A stretch of DNA of 64,000 nucleotides from Paenibacillus sp. FSL H8-0332 (lineage in GTDB: Bacteria > Bacillota > Bacilli > Paenibacillales > Paenibacillaceae). Of this stretch, positions 8,633 to 16,535 are shown piece by piece. Position 1 is the first letter of the stretch, and the number at the start of each line of letters is the position of its first letter. The notes beneath the pieces are model-generated. The model made no database searches. It saw only the letters and a list, made by a program, of their open reading frames with translations, and was not told the DNA's origin. Location of the stretch: the NCBI RefSeq assembly GCF_037963835.1, contig NZ_CP150145.1, positions 3,162,001 to 3,226,000 of the forward strand, given 5' to 3'. The translations under genes were made by a program, and so were the position numbers.

Positions 8633-9478
8633 TTAAAATGAGTGCTTACTAAAACAATCTAACTCCGAGGCTCTATTAATGGCCGCATCGACTGAATATG
8701 AGTAGTCACTGTTTATATTTTTTTGATTATTATTTCCCCATTCCAAATAAATAAAAAATTCTAATGTACCATTGTTCCCTGTAACTTGACTATTGGTAAT
8801 ACCAATTATCTCATAGTCTTCGATAAAGTGATTACATAAATCGGTTAATATATCACGGATGGTATCGATACTGTCGAATTCCCCGCTTCTCCGTATATCA
8901 GAAGATGCTACTTCAAACAGAGGTTTAATTAAAGCAATTACAGTCCCGCAATCCCCGATGATTTCTCTACATAATGGCAGGGCATATTTTAATGAAAGGT
9001 ATGACAAGTCTAAAGTGATTACTTCTGGAGAAGGGAATAACGAAAGCAGAACTTTGTCAGCAAGATTGGTTTTTTCCATATTCACTATTTTTTTATCGAA
9101 TAGTAGTTTCCCTGCTAATTGACCGTACCCTACATCAACAGCATAAACAAGCTTTGCTCCATTTTGTATCAGGCAATCAGTAAACCCGCCAGTAGAAGCT
9201 CCGCAATCCATTACCACTTTTCCATTTACATCAATTCCAAAATCACTTAATGCGCCTGCTAATTTTAAGCCTCCTTTATTTACATACTTTCTTTGATAAT
9301 ACCTTTTAATTCTTACTGTTCCATCTACAGGAACTTTGTCGTTAACACTTATTATTAATTCATCGTTAACCAAAACTCGACCTAATATTATCCATTTTTT
9401 TGCCTCTTCAAAGCTATCAAACCAATTTTCCGAAATTAGTTTATCAATGACAGTACAACTTTTTTTATTTTTCTTCAT
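8633..9478 (-). CDS. tlyA: TlyA-like rRNA 2'-O-methyltransferase (S4 plus FtsJ-type domains)
   Basis: The chosen start is the ATG at 9478 (MKKNKKSCTVIDKL), preceded on the minus strand by GGAG 9 bases away; this gives 281 residues, close to the family length. An upstream in-frame ATG at 9577 has no binding site. Residues about 10-70 form an S4 RNA-binding domain (EEAKKWIILGRVLVNDELI). The methyltransferase domain has the SAM motif VVMDCGASTGGFTDCLI and LDLSYLSLKYALP. TlyA enzymes methylate 16S/23S rRNA; the older name is hemolysin A. The gene is AT-rich like the neighbouring RiPP island and diverges from its promoter. It may be an accessory copy, since the housekeeping gene normally sits with xseB/ispA/dxs genes that are absent here. 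Confidence 0.85.
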   Translation of the reverse strand: MKKNKKSCTVIDKLISENWFDSFEEAKKWIILGRVLVNDELIISVNDKVPVDGTVRIKRYYQRKYVNKGGLKLAGALSDFGIDVNGKVVMDCGASTGGFTDCLIQNGAKLVYAVDVGYGQLAGKLLFDKKIVNMEKTNLADKVLLSLFPSPEVITLDLSYLSLKYALPLCREIIGDCGTVIALIKPLFEVASSDIRRSGEFDSIDTIRDILTDLCNHFIEDYEIIGITNSQVTGNNGTLEFFIYLEWGNNNQKNINSDYSYSVDAAINRASELDCFSKHSF

Positions 9479-9742
9479 TTGCGAAAACTCCAATTTTAGA
9501 TAGAATAAGTGCCCTAGTAAAAGTAATTGCGCATAATTATCATTTAAATGTTCAAATGAATAAAATAATTTATTCATTTGTAATGATTAAATTAATAATT
9601 TATGATTTTCTTTTAATATTGTAATTAATACCATAGGAAAAAACATGAGTCAATAGATAAAAATGTAACAATATAAATCCGATATTTGTTTAATTTTTGT
9701 ATTTAATTTTAAATAATTTCAATATTATTACAAATTAGTCGC

Positions 9743-9771
9743 TTTACAGATGGAAAATGCTGTGATAAGAT
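9743..9771 (+). promoter_or_regulatory. Predicted sigma-A promoter of the RiPP operon
   Basis: TTTACA (9743-9748), a 17-bp spacer, an extended TGA and TAAGAT (9766-9771). Downstream, AAAGGAAGTGG at 9785-9795 is followed by ATG-TAA (9800-9805), a start-stop pair. A 16-codon frame then starts at ATG 9825. No other gene lies in 9479-9907, which is otherwise AT-rich intergenic sequence. Confidence 0.6.
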
Positions 9772-9907
9772 GCAAATTAATTAGAAAGGAAGTGGTTTTA
9801 TGTAATTGTAAAATGTAAACTTAAATGTTCATTTGTTTATTTGTTGGAGCGCAATTGAAGAAAACAATTTATTAAGTGAAAACACTAATTCCAAAAAACA
9901 AGGTGTG

Positions 9908-11698
9908 ATGAAGCTGCAATTACTACAATATTGCCTGGACCCGATAAAAATCATGATAAAGTTTTGTAAAGCTCATGCCATACTCAAAATAATTTTGTTA
10001 ATAGTGTCAGCCATTTTGGCACCGTTAAGCTTGTTGCTAACAGAAGATCTAATCGACAGTGTATCTGAATTATACAAAGGCAATGCGGGTTACACCCACG
10101 TGGGTCTGAACCTGGTGCTGCTGCTTATCACTATTTTGACAATCTCCCTTTGTACGTCGATGGAGGGTTACCTCAATATAAATTTTGATAGATTATTATT
10201 GAAAAACTGGACACCGGTCGTATTGAACAAGTATAAGCAGCTCAAATACAGTTGTTTCGAAGATCAAGAAACGCAGGATACTATATTTCAAATGAGTGAC
10301 AATCCTAGCGAAAGTATCAAAAACAGTTTTCTTAATATCACGCAGATAGGCAGTTCTCTGCTTTCACTGGTACTACTAAATCTGGTATTTGCAAAGGTTT
10401 CTGTCTGGTTGTCAGTACTTTGTTTTTTATTCACGGTCCCCATGCTTTTTCTAAACTATAGAGCTATGACTATCCTCGACAGTCTTTTCTACAAACAATC
10501 TGCCGAAGATCGGAAGTTGGGATATTTGTTAGGGTTGTTGACTACTAAATCCTCCCTTTCTGAACTCAAATTATTTGGTGCGGTAGAATATATCGTTAAT
10601 CAATGGGGAGGGATCAGAAGTAAAGTTTATAAAGAGAGGGTGGGCGCCAATGTAAAATCTCAAAAACTTATCTTTATCAATACTTTATGTGTTATGGCTT
10701 GGACAGTGCTAATTATTATTACGTTAGTAAATTATATGTACAACGGACTCATTACTTTAGGACTTTTTGTGGCTTTAATCGGCTCTCTCAATTCGATTAT
10801 CAGTATATCGGAGCAGGTCTCCTGGGAATATTCCGAATACTCCCGAAATGTATTGAAGACAAAGTACTATAAGCATTTTATGTCTTTGCCTGAAAGTGAA
10901 GAGAGCGCTGATCTCAAAAAAGAGAGGTGTTTCAATAGTCCTGAAATTTGTTTCAATGATGTCTACTTTTCATATCCCCAGTCTCAAAAACCGATTCTGC
11001 AAGGTGTGTCCCTGACGATAAGACATAATGAGAGAATTGCAATTGTCGGTAAAAATGGTGCTGGAAAGTCTACGCTTATTAAGCTGTTGTGCGGGCTTTA
11101 TCAACCTGATAGGGGTGAGATCACTATTAATGGTATAGCGCTTTCAAACTTGAGTCAGCATGAGATTTCTGCTCTTTTCAGCGTCGTCTTCCAGGATTTT
11201 ATGAAATACAGTTTAACTGTACGGGAGAATATAGCCTTAGGGAATATTACAAAAATCCATAACGATGCAGCTATAGATAAGGCCTTGGGACAGGCTGAAC
11301 CAATGGGATTCCTTAAGCTTACCGGGAAAGGACTGAATACGCCTTTAGGGAAGCTGGAGGATGACGGCATAGACCTGTCTGGAGGCGAGTGGCAGCGGAT
11401 TACTATAGCCAGAGCACTTTTCGCCGATTCTTCATTTATCATTCTAGACGAGCCAACAGCTTCTTTGGACCCGGTTGCAGAAAGTGAACTTTATCAATCT
11501 CTTTCTTTGGTTATACAAGAAAAAGGTTCGATTATGATCTCACATCGTTTGGCAAGTGCCAAATTGGCAGACAAAATCTTTGTTATAGATGATGGGCGGA
11601 TCTGTGAAGAGGGCAATCATGATGAGTTAATCGCCAAACAGGGAATATATGCTGAAATGTTCAAAGCTCAGGCGAAATGGTATGACATCATATGTTAA
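9908..11698 (+). CDS. ABC exporter, fused membrane and ATPase domains (RiPP export, subunit 1)
   Basis: About six membrane helices occupy residues 20-310, followed by a complete ATPase domain: Walker A GKNGAGKST, signature LSGGEWQR, Walker B FIILDEPTASLD and the H-loop ISHRLAS. I chose ATG 9908 (MKLQLLQY); a TTG at 9833 extends the frame but the sequence there looks non-coding. Binding-site support at 9908 is weak (AAGGTG very close). The second exporter gene overlaps by 7 bases, so a heterodimer is likely. Both proteins end with the A-Q-x-x-W-Y pattern. Its position at the head of the operon suggests that it exports the mature peptide and may give self-protection. Confidence 0.85.
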   Translation: MKLQLLQYCLDPIKIMIKFCKAHAILKIILLIVSAILAPLSLLLTEDLIDSVSELYKGNAGYTHVGLNLVLLLITILTISLCTSMEGYLNINFDRLLLKNWTPVVLNKYKQLKYSCFEDQETQDTIFQMSDNPSESIKNSFLNITQIGSSLLSLVLLNLVFAKVSVWLSVLCFLFTVPMLFLNYRAMTILDSLFYKQSAEDRKLGYLLGLLTTKSSLSELKLFGAVEYIVNQWGGIRSKVYKERVGANVKSQKLIFINTLCVMAWTVLIIITLVNYMYNGLITLGLFVALIGSLNSIISISEQVSWEYSEYSRNVLKTKYYKHFMSLPESEESADLKKERCFNSPEICFNDVYFSYPQSQKPILQGVSLTIRHNERIAIVGKNGAGKSTLIKLLCGLYQPDRGEITINGIALSNLSQHEISALFSVVFQDFMKYSLTVRENIALGNITKIHNDAAIDKALGQAEPMGFLKLTGKGLNTPLGKLEDDGIDLSGGEWQRITIARALFADSSFIILDEPTASLDPVAESELYQSLSLVIQEKGSIMISHRLASAKLADKIFVIDDGRICEEGNHDELIAKQGIYAEMFKAQAKWYDIIC

Positions 11699-13443
11699 AG
11701 CAGCTGGCTAAAATATTTAGAATAGCAATGGACTCTTCGCCCGGATCGCTTTTGATTATTGTAGTTAGTTCGGCTGCCGGTTTCTTATATCCCGCAGTCT
11801 CAACCAGAATTTTGTCATCAATCTTTCATGAATTTAGCAACACGGCTTTGTTAAATCTGCATAAAATCTATTTTTTCATGGTGCTATTTATAGCGATTTA
11901 TATCCTGAAAACCATCCTTCAGAGTATCGCCGGGTTATTTGTGTCTATTGGGATTTACGAGAAACTGGGATATCAGCTTAATATTTATATAGGTGAAAAG
12001 TGTACGAAGCTTCCTTTTATCAGCATGGAAACACCTGAAATATTAAATAAGTTAAATAGAGCAAAAGATTGTGTAACGAGAGCGGTAATTCCGCAATTAC
12101 TTATGATTACAATCAGCGTGTTCTCCAGTTTCATCTCGGTGCTTCTTGTAATCACTCTATTGGCATCCTATAGCTTATGGTTTATTCCAATCTCCTTGCT
12201 TAGCGTGCTTCCTTATTTAATAGCCAGAATTATCCGGGGGAAAGAATTTTACTATTTGAAATGGTTTCAGGCCCCCAAGCGGAGATCCCTGGATTATTTC
12301 TGGAGTCTGTTCAATAATAAGCAGGCTGTAAAAGAGATGCGTGTTAACGGCAGCGGTGATTACTTGGCCGAGAAGTGGACCTATTATCGTGATGCTGTGT
12401 TGAGTCAAGAGTGGGATTTCAGAAGGAAAGATAGTCTGACTTTACTAGTGTGCGATTTTCTCAGGACACTTGGATACTTGACCAGCATATTTTTTGCCTA
12501 CAGACTTGTTATCCATCATGAGATAACGCTCGGACTGTTTGGTGCGTGTATTGCTGCTTTTGCAATAGTGCAAGACCAGACAAGATCTTTCCTGGTGGAA
12601 TTTGGCCGTTTTAAAGAACACTTGTTGTTCTCGAAAGACTATCTTGATTTCTTGGAATTGGAGGAAGAGGTTGAGGGCAGAGCGCAAATAAAAGGAGCTT
12701 TTAATCAAATTACTATGGACAATGTTTCTTTTCGATACCCGAATAAGACGGATTATGCTCTGAAAAATGTGAGCTTACAACTACATAAAGGAGAAAAGTT
12801 GGCAATAGTCGGAAAAAACGGGAGCGGGAAAACCACCCTGGCAAAATTAATCATGGGGATGTATTCATCCAGTAGCGGCAGCGTTTATTACAATGGCACG
12901 GATCTTAAGGATATCAATAAAACAAGTTATTATTCCCTCATTTCCTCTATATGGCAGGATTTTGTTACCTACAAACTTACCATCAGAGAGAATATTGCGA
13001 TTAGTAAGACTCAAAAAATGGATAGCGATGAGGCTATTTTAAATGTTGTGAAAATGATGGGGATGGGGAAGCTTGTCAAAGAAAAAGGATTGGATACCCC
13101 TATCGGAAACGAATTCGGCGGGATTGAATTATCGGGTGGAGACAACCAGCGGCTTGGACTGGCCAGAACGATGTTCCGGGATAGTTCAATGGTTGTTCTG
13201 GACGAACCAACTTCTGCTATGGACCCGACCTTCGAATCGGAAGTGCTGGAGAAATTCCTGGAAATTTCAGAGAATAAAACATCCTTGGTTATTTCTCATA
13301 GACTGGGGCTATGCAGAGTGGTGGACAGGGTTATCGTCATGAATAATGGTGAAATTGTGGGAATCGGGACTCATAAAGAACTGCTTGAGAACAATGCTGA
13401 ATACATAAAACTCTATACAGCTCAAGAACAGTGGTATCACTAG
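11692..13443 (+). CDS. ABC exporter, fused membrane and ATPase domains (RiPP export, subunit 2)
   Basis: ATG 11692 overlaps the end of subunit 1, so translation is coupled. The 583-residue protein has an N-terminal exporter membrane domain and an ATPase domain with GKNGSGKTT, LSGGDNQR, SMVVLDEPTSAMD and ISHRLGL. Both ATPase sites of the pair look catalytic, unlike the heterodimer at 39396-42966. There is no N-terminal C39 peptidase domain, so leader removal must be done by another enzyme. The B2-type protease in the same operon fits that role. Confidence 0.85.
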   Translation: MLKQLAKIFRIAMDSSPGSLLIIVVSSAAGFLYPAVSTRILSSIFHEFSNTALLNLHKIYFFMVLFIAIYILKTILQSIAGLFVSIGIYEKLGYQLNIYIGEKCTKLPFISMETPEILNKLNRAKDCVTRAVIPQLLMITISVFSSFISVLLVITLLASYSLWFIPISLLSVLPYLIARIIRGKEFYYLKWFQAPKRRSLDYFWSLFNNKQAVKEMRVNGSGDYLAEKWTYYRDAVLSQEWDFRRKDSLTLLVCDFLRTLGYLTSIFFAYRLVIHHEITLGLFGACIAAFAIVQDQTRSFLVEFGRFKEHLLFSKDYLDFLELEEEVEGRAQIKGAFNQITMDNVSFRYPNKTDYALKNVSLQLHKGEKLAIVGKNGSGKTTLAKLIMGMYSSSSGSVYYNGTDLKDINKTSYYSLISSIWQDFVTYKLTIRENIAISKTQKMDSDEAILNVVKMMGMGKLVKEKGLDTPIGNEFGGIELSGGDNQRLGLARTMFRDSSMVVLDEPTSAMDPTFESEVLEKFLEISENKTSLVISHRLGLCRVVDRVIVMNNGEIVGIGTHKELLENNAEYIKLYTAQEQWYH

Positions 13444-13498
13444 TCCACCCGATAGTTTTGAAAACTGATTTTAAATTAAATGAAGCGGGAGTGGAAAT

Positions 13499-14563
13499 AT
13501 GGTATTAAGTGAGCATATTCTCAGTGTATTGCGGGCTAAAAACGTACCTAGTCATGTTCAAATTGAATTAACCAAAAGATGCAACTGGAGATGCAAGTTT
13601 TGTTATGCCGAGTGTGATGAAGACGATGGATTAGATACTGCAACATTGTTCACTTTGTTGGACGATTTAAAAAGAATAGGCACGATTGAAATTAATTTTA
13701 CTGGTGGAGAACCTTTATTAAAGAGAAGATGTATAGAAATATTTGAAAGGGCTAAATCATTAGGGTTTGGCCTGTCCCTTAATACCAATGGTTCACTAAT
13801 AAATGAAAAAAACTATAGACAACTCTCTGAGCTGTTTTCGAGAATTGAGATAAGTTTGCACTCTGGAATCGAAAGCGAACATGATCAAATCGTACAGAGA
13901 ACTGGAGCATGGAAAAAGACAGTCGATGCCATTAAATTGTTGACAGAAGCAAACGTGAAAGTGTTGATGAAATGTGTACTCACTCAAGAAACCCTTAACT
14001 CATTGAATTCATTAAATTTGTTATCCAAATCGCTGGGAGTCGAACTAGTAGTTGATTATAACATTACTTCAACATACAGCGGGAATACAAAACCTTTGCA
14101 ATATAAATTAACTAATGAACAGATTTCCAAGTTAATAGAAACGGACAAATCAGTGGTTTATAAAGTATCTGATGATTATATAGAAGAAAATTATAAAAAA
14201 AGAAAACTTTCTGATGGCATCTGCCGGGCTGGAAGAACATCAGCTTTTATTGATGCTGAAGGAAATGTATTTCCATGTATTATTTTTAAAGATACTAGTG
14301 TGCCGGAAAACAGCGGTGGTTACACCGAGAACATTAAAACAAAACCGTTTGAAAACATCTGGAGGGACAATTCCTTATTTCATGAGATCCGTGCTTTGTC
14401 TGCGGCTGATTTTGATAAATGTTTAAGTTGTGAAATAGATAATTATTGCATTAAATGTATAGCGAAAAATTATAAGGCCTCCGGAGATCTTTCTAAACCG
14501 CAAAAAGATTTTTGTATCCAGGCTCACAGTACTTATGGCTGTTTAGCAGAAAGAAAATATTGA
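13499..14563 (+). CDS. Radical SAM/SPASM peptide-modifying enzyme (354 aa)
   Basis: The 4Fe-4S/SAM motif C28-x3-C32-x2-C35 (CNWRCKFC) sits near the N-terminus, followed by FTGGEPLL, which binds SAM. The C-terminal part has the SPASM-type cysteine set: CRAG...VFPC, then CLSCEIDNYCIKC, FCIQ and a final YGC. Such enzymes bind one or two auxiliary clusters and install carbon-sulfur, carbon-carbon or similar bonds in ribosomal peptides. The precursor gene starts 36 bases downstream and its predicted core holds two Cys and one Tyr, which are plausible targets. No separate RRE is fused to it; the PqqD-like protein at 15223 may deliver the substrate. The family is certain; the bond formed is not known. 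Confidence 0.9.
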   Translation: MVLSEHILSVLRAKNVPSHVQIELTKRCNWRCKFCYAECDEDDGLDTATLFTLLDDLKRIGTIEINFTGGEPLLKRRCIEIFERAKSLGFGLSLNTNGSLINEKNYRQLSELFSRIEISLHSGIESEHDQIVQRTGAWKKTVDAIKLLTEANVKVLMKCVLTQETLNSLNSLNLLSKSLGVELVVDYNITSTYSGNTKPLQYKLTNEQISKLIETDKSVVYKVSDDYIEENYKKRKLSDGICRAGRTSAFIDAEGNVFPCIIFKDTSVPENSGGYTENIKTKPFENIWRDNSLFHEIRALSAADFDKCLSCEIDNYCIKCIAKNYKASGDLSKPQKDFCIQAHSTYGCLAERKY

Positions 14564-14599
14564 ATATTAAATTTATAATATGGAAAGGAGGTGAACTCA

Positions 14600-14707
14600 A
14601 TGAAGAAAACATATTTCAAACCAGAAATTGTATCTTATGGTGCACTTGAAACAGTTGTGCTTTCTGGTAACTCAGCAAGTAGCTGTCACACTGCATGCCC
14701 TTATTGA
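14600..14707 (+). CDS. RiPP precursor peptide with lasso-type leader (35 aa)
   Basis: The start is ATG 14600, with a very strong site AAAGGAGGTG 7 bases upstream, the strongest in the operon. The N-terminus MKKTYFKPEIVSYGALET fits the leader pattern of lasso precursors recognised by B1 proteins: Tyr5-x2-Pro8-x-Ile10, Gly14, and Thr18 at the place that becomes position -2. Cleavage after Val19 would give a 16-residue core, VLSGNSASSCHTACPY. That core has no Asp or Glu, so the isopeptide ring of a lasso cannot form. It has Cys29, Cys33, Tyr35 and several Ser/Thr. Its position between the radical SAM and protease genes makes it the substrate of the whole cluster. The cleavage site is inferred. 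Confidence 0.8.
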   Translation: MKKTYFKPEIVSYGALETVVLSGNSASSCHTACPY

Positions 14708-14739
14708 TTGAAGGTATAATACCTGTTTTTTAAAATCGT

Positions 14740-14799
14740 CAAATATCCTTCGGGTGGCACTTTCCTTTTTGACGTTAGAAATGCCACCTGAGATATTTG
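14740..14799 (+). promoter_or_regulatory. Intergenic hairpin between precursor and processing genes
   Basis: The left arm 14740-14759 (CAAATATCCTTCGGGTGGCA) pairs with the right arm 14782-14799 (TGCCACCTGAGATATTTG): CAAATATC and GGTGGCA form the two blocks, and the loop is about 22 bases. No T-run follows, so it looks like an RNA stability, processing or attenuation element rather than a plain terminator. A weak 5-bp stem with T6 precedes it (about 14712-14731). Placement after a precursor gene suits keeping peptide mRNA higher than enzyme mRNA. Confidence 0.6.
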
Positions 14800-14819
14800 T
14801 AATGCAGAAAGGAACCCCG

Positions 14820-15200
14820 ATGCTGCAATTAATTTATGCTATGTTTTTATTGAGAGAGAAGAAAATGAATGAAGTCATTGAGTACTCCCTAAAGCATAAA
14901 CGTTTAAATCCGAACCTGAAAAAATTTATAAACGTTACAAAAAAAATGCTTAGCGTAAGCAATAGTTCTTTGATTAATAGACATTTAGAACTTGGTTGTT
15001 TGAAGAGATCTCAGATCTTATTTTATTTAGCGTGCCGTTATGGTGTTTGTGTAACACTGAAGGTTGGATTCTGGCACTATTATGACAGTCATAACCGAAA
15101 AGTACTTTCTGGACATGCTTGGGTAGAACTAGACGGAGAGCCCTACTTCGAATCTCAGAGTATAAAGAAATACAAGGTTTCGTTTGAAGCGAAAAATTAG
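14820..15200 (+). CDS. Lasso B2-type leader peptidase (transglutaminase-like fold)
   Basis: I chose ATG 14820 because AAAGGA lies 6 bases upstream and because the longer frame (to GTG 14754) would run through the intergenic hairpin. The 126-residue product has the B2 (McjB C-terminal, Transglut_core3) pattern: a Cys in LELGCLKRSQILFYLA, then GHAWVELDGEPYFES with the His and Asp of the catalytic triad. B2 proteins cut the leader two residues after the conserved Thr, guided by a B1 partner. A B1 gene follows after 22 bases. The usual partner cyclase is absent here, so this protease serves a non-lasso or modified pathway. Confidence 0.8.
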   Translation: MLQLIYAMFLLREKKMNEVIEYSLKHKRLNPNLKKFINVTKKMLSVSNSSLINRHLELGCLKRSQILFYLACRYGVCVTLKVGFWHYYDSHNRKVLSGHAWVELDGEPYFESQSIKKYKVSFEAKN

Positions 15201-15222
15201 CTTTTGAAAAGGAGATACGATC

Positions 15223-15498
15223 ATGATGTATAAACTTAACGCAAGAGATTTTGGATGGAACCAGATTGATGAAGATTTTGTTGTGTTTACAATGACGGAC
15301 GAAAAATATCATGTATTTAACGAAACAGCCAAAGAATTATTTGAATTTATTCATGTACACGAAGGTTGTTCTATAGACGATATCAACAATTATTTTGAAC
15401 AAAATTATGAAATTGAAAATCAAGAACAGCTAAGCCAAGATATAAAAATCCTATTAGAGCAAATGCAGCAAATTGGAATGCTTTACGAAATTTCATGA
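15223..15498 (+). CDS. PqqD-like RiPP recognition element (lasso B1-type)
   Basis: ATG 15223 has AAAGGAG 8 bases upstream. The 91-residue protein has the PqqD winged-helix pattern: DFVVFTMTDEKYHVFNETAK, then ELFEFIHVHEGCSIDDINNYF and a C-terminal helix pair. Such stand-alone proteins bind leader peptides through a three-stranded sheet and hand them to the protease and other enzymes. The precursor's Tyr5/Pro8/Ile10/Gly14 leader pattern is the known target type. The stop overlaps the next gene's start by 4 bases (ATGA). Confidence 0.85.
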   Translation: MMYKLNARDFGWNQIDEDFVVFTMTDEKYHVFNETAKELFEFIHVHEGCSIDDINNYFEQNYEIENQEQLSQDIKILLEQMQQIGMLYEIS

Positions 15499-16502
15499 AA
15501 AAGACGCTTAGTTTAGGCAAGTATAAACTTATTGTAACCAGTAAAGATCCAAAATTATTTGATTCTTTGAATAGCTATCCGGACTATCAATACAGTGAGG
15601 ATAGGAGAATAGACATAAAAGTATATTTTCAAAGTTTTGAGGGAGATCATCCTTATATAAATAAATCAAATTATGTTCTTTCCAAACACAGTGTGGATTT
15701 GGATCCTTCTATTATTAAAGGTCATTATGTTTCGCAGAAACTTCCTGCCTCCGATCTTATTTTATTGGAAAACATCATGATTTCAAGAGATTTTTTTCAT
15801 AACAAATTATTTATTCTATATCGGAAAGATCAGGAGCATTATTTGATTACGGAATCTTTTGTAGAAACTTTTATCGCACAAGTCTTATATAGGAATGGAG
15901 AAATTCCTTTTCATGGAGCAGTACTGGTAAAAAACAACTCCTCCATCGGCTTTATAGGTAAATCTAATTCCGGTAAATCATCGACTATAGTCCAATTGTT
16001 TGAGGCTTGTGATGGGTTATTATGTAATGATTTTTTTTATCTGAATTTGAAGGAAAAAAAAGTATATTCCTTAGATAAAACAATTGGAGTACGAAAAAGT
16101 GATTTAAGATCAATAAATCGTTTTATAGCAAATATTCAAAGTGAAGACTGCTTTTTGGGCAACAAGGTTCAAGATTATTATGATATTTCTAAATTTTCAA
16201 AGCTGAAATTCTATACGACTCAGACTTTATCCAAAATTATTTATCTGGAGATTAAAGACGATATCGTTGTTCCTTCCATTAATAAGATAAGTAATTCTCA
16301 AGCTTTAAGATATTTTCTGGAGAATTCAATTCATCCCTCGAAATTACTGCCTGAGCAGCTGAATTTAATTCATTTATATCAAATTTTATCGAAAGATGTG
16401 TGTTTTTTTAAATTGTGCCTACCCAGATTCGAGGCGCTTGATTTGGGAGATATTGATAGTATTTTTGATGAAAGATTTATTGAAGAAATATTTAGAAACT
16501 AA
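15495..16502 (+). CDS. HPr-kinase-like peptide kinase (335 aa)
   Basis: The middle of the protein has the P-loop GFIGKSNSGKSSTIVQLFEA preceded by IPFHGAVLV, the arrangement of the HPr kinase/phosphorylase catalytic domain. Homologs in paeninodin-type lasso clusters (PadeK, ThcoK) phosphorylate the side chain of a precursor Ser. The core here offers Ser22, Ser25, Ser27, Ser28 and Thr31. The N-terminal part (residues 1-125) carries no domain I can name. Translation is coupled to the RRE gene. Phosphorylation of this precursor is an inference from the family and context. Confidence 0.75.
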   Translation: MKKTLSLGKYKLIVTSKDPKLFDSLNSYPDYQYSEDRRIDIKVYFQSFEGDHPYINKSNYVLSKHSVDLDPSIIKGHYVSQKLPASDLILLENIMISRDFFHNKLFILYRKDQEHYLITESFVETFIAQVLYRNGEIPFHGAVLVKNNSSIGFIGKSNSGKSSTIVQLFEACDGLLCNDFFYLNLKEKKVYSLDKTIGVRKSDLRSINRFIANIQSEDCFLGNKVQDYYDISKFSKLKFYTTQTLSKIIYLEIKDDIVVPSINKISNSQALRYFLENSIHPSKLLPEQLNLIHLYQILSKDVCFFKLCLPRFEALDLGDIDSIFDERFIEEIFRN

Positions 16503-16535
16503 TCAGAAGGATGACTGTCTGAAGGAGAGAGACAT

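Noticed and set aside
9908..13443. C39-type bacteriocin-processing exporters
   Set aside because: Neither exporter has an N-terminal peptidase domain; both begin directly with membrane helices.
14754..14819. Longer GTG start for the B2 protease
   Set aside because: The extra 22 codons lie in the intergenic hairpin and lack a binding site; ATG 14820 has AAAGGA at correct spacing.
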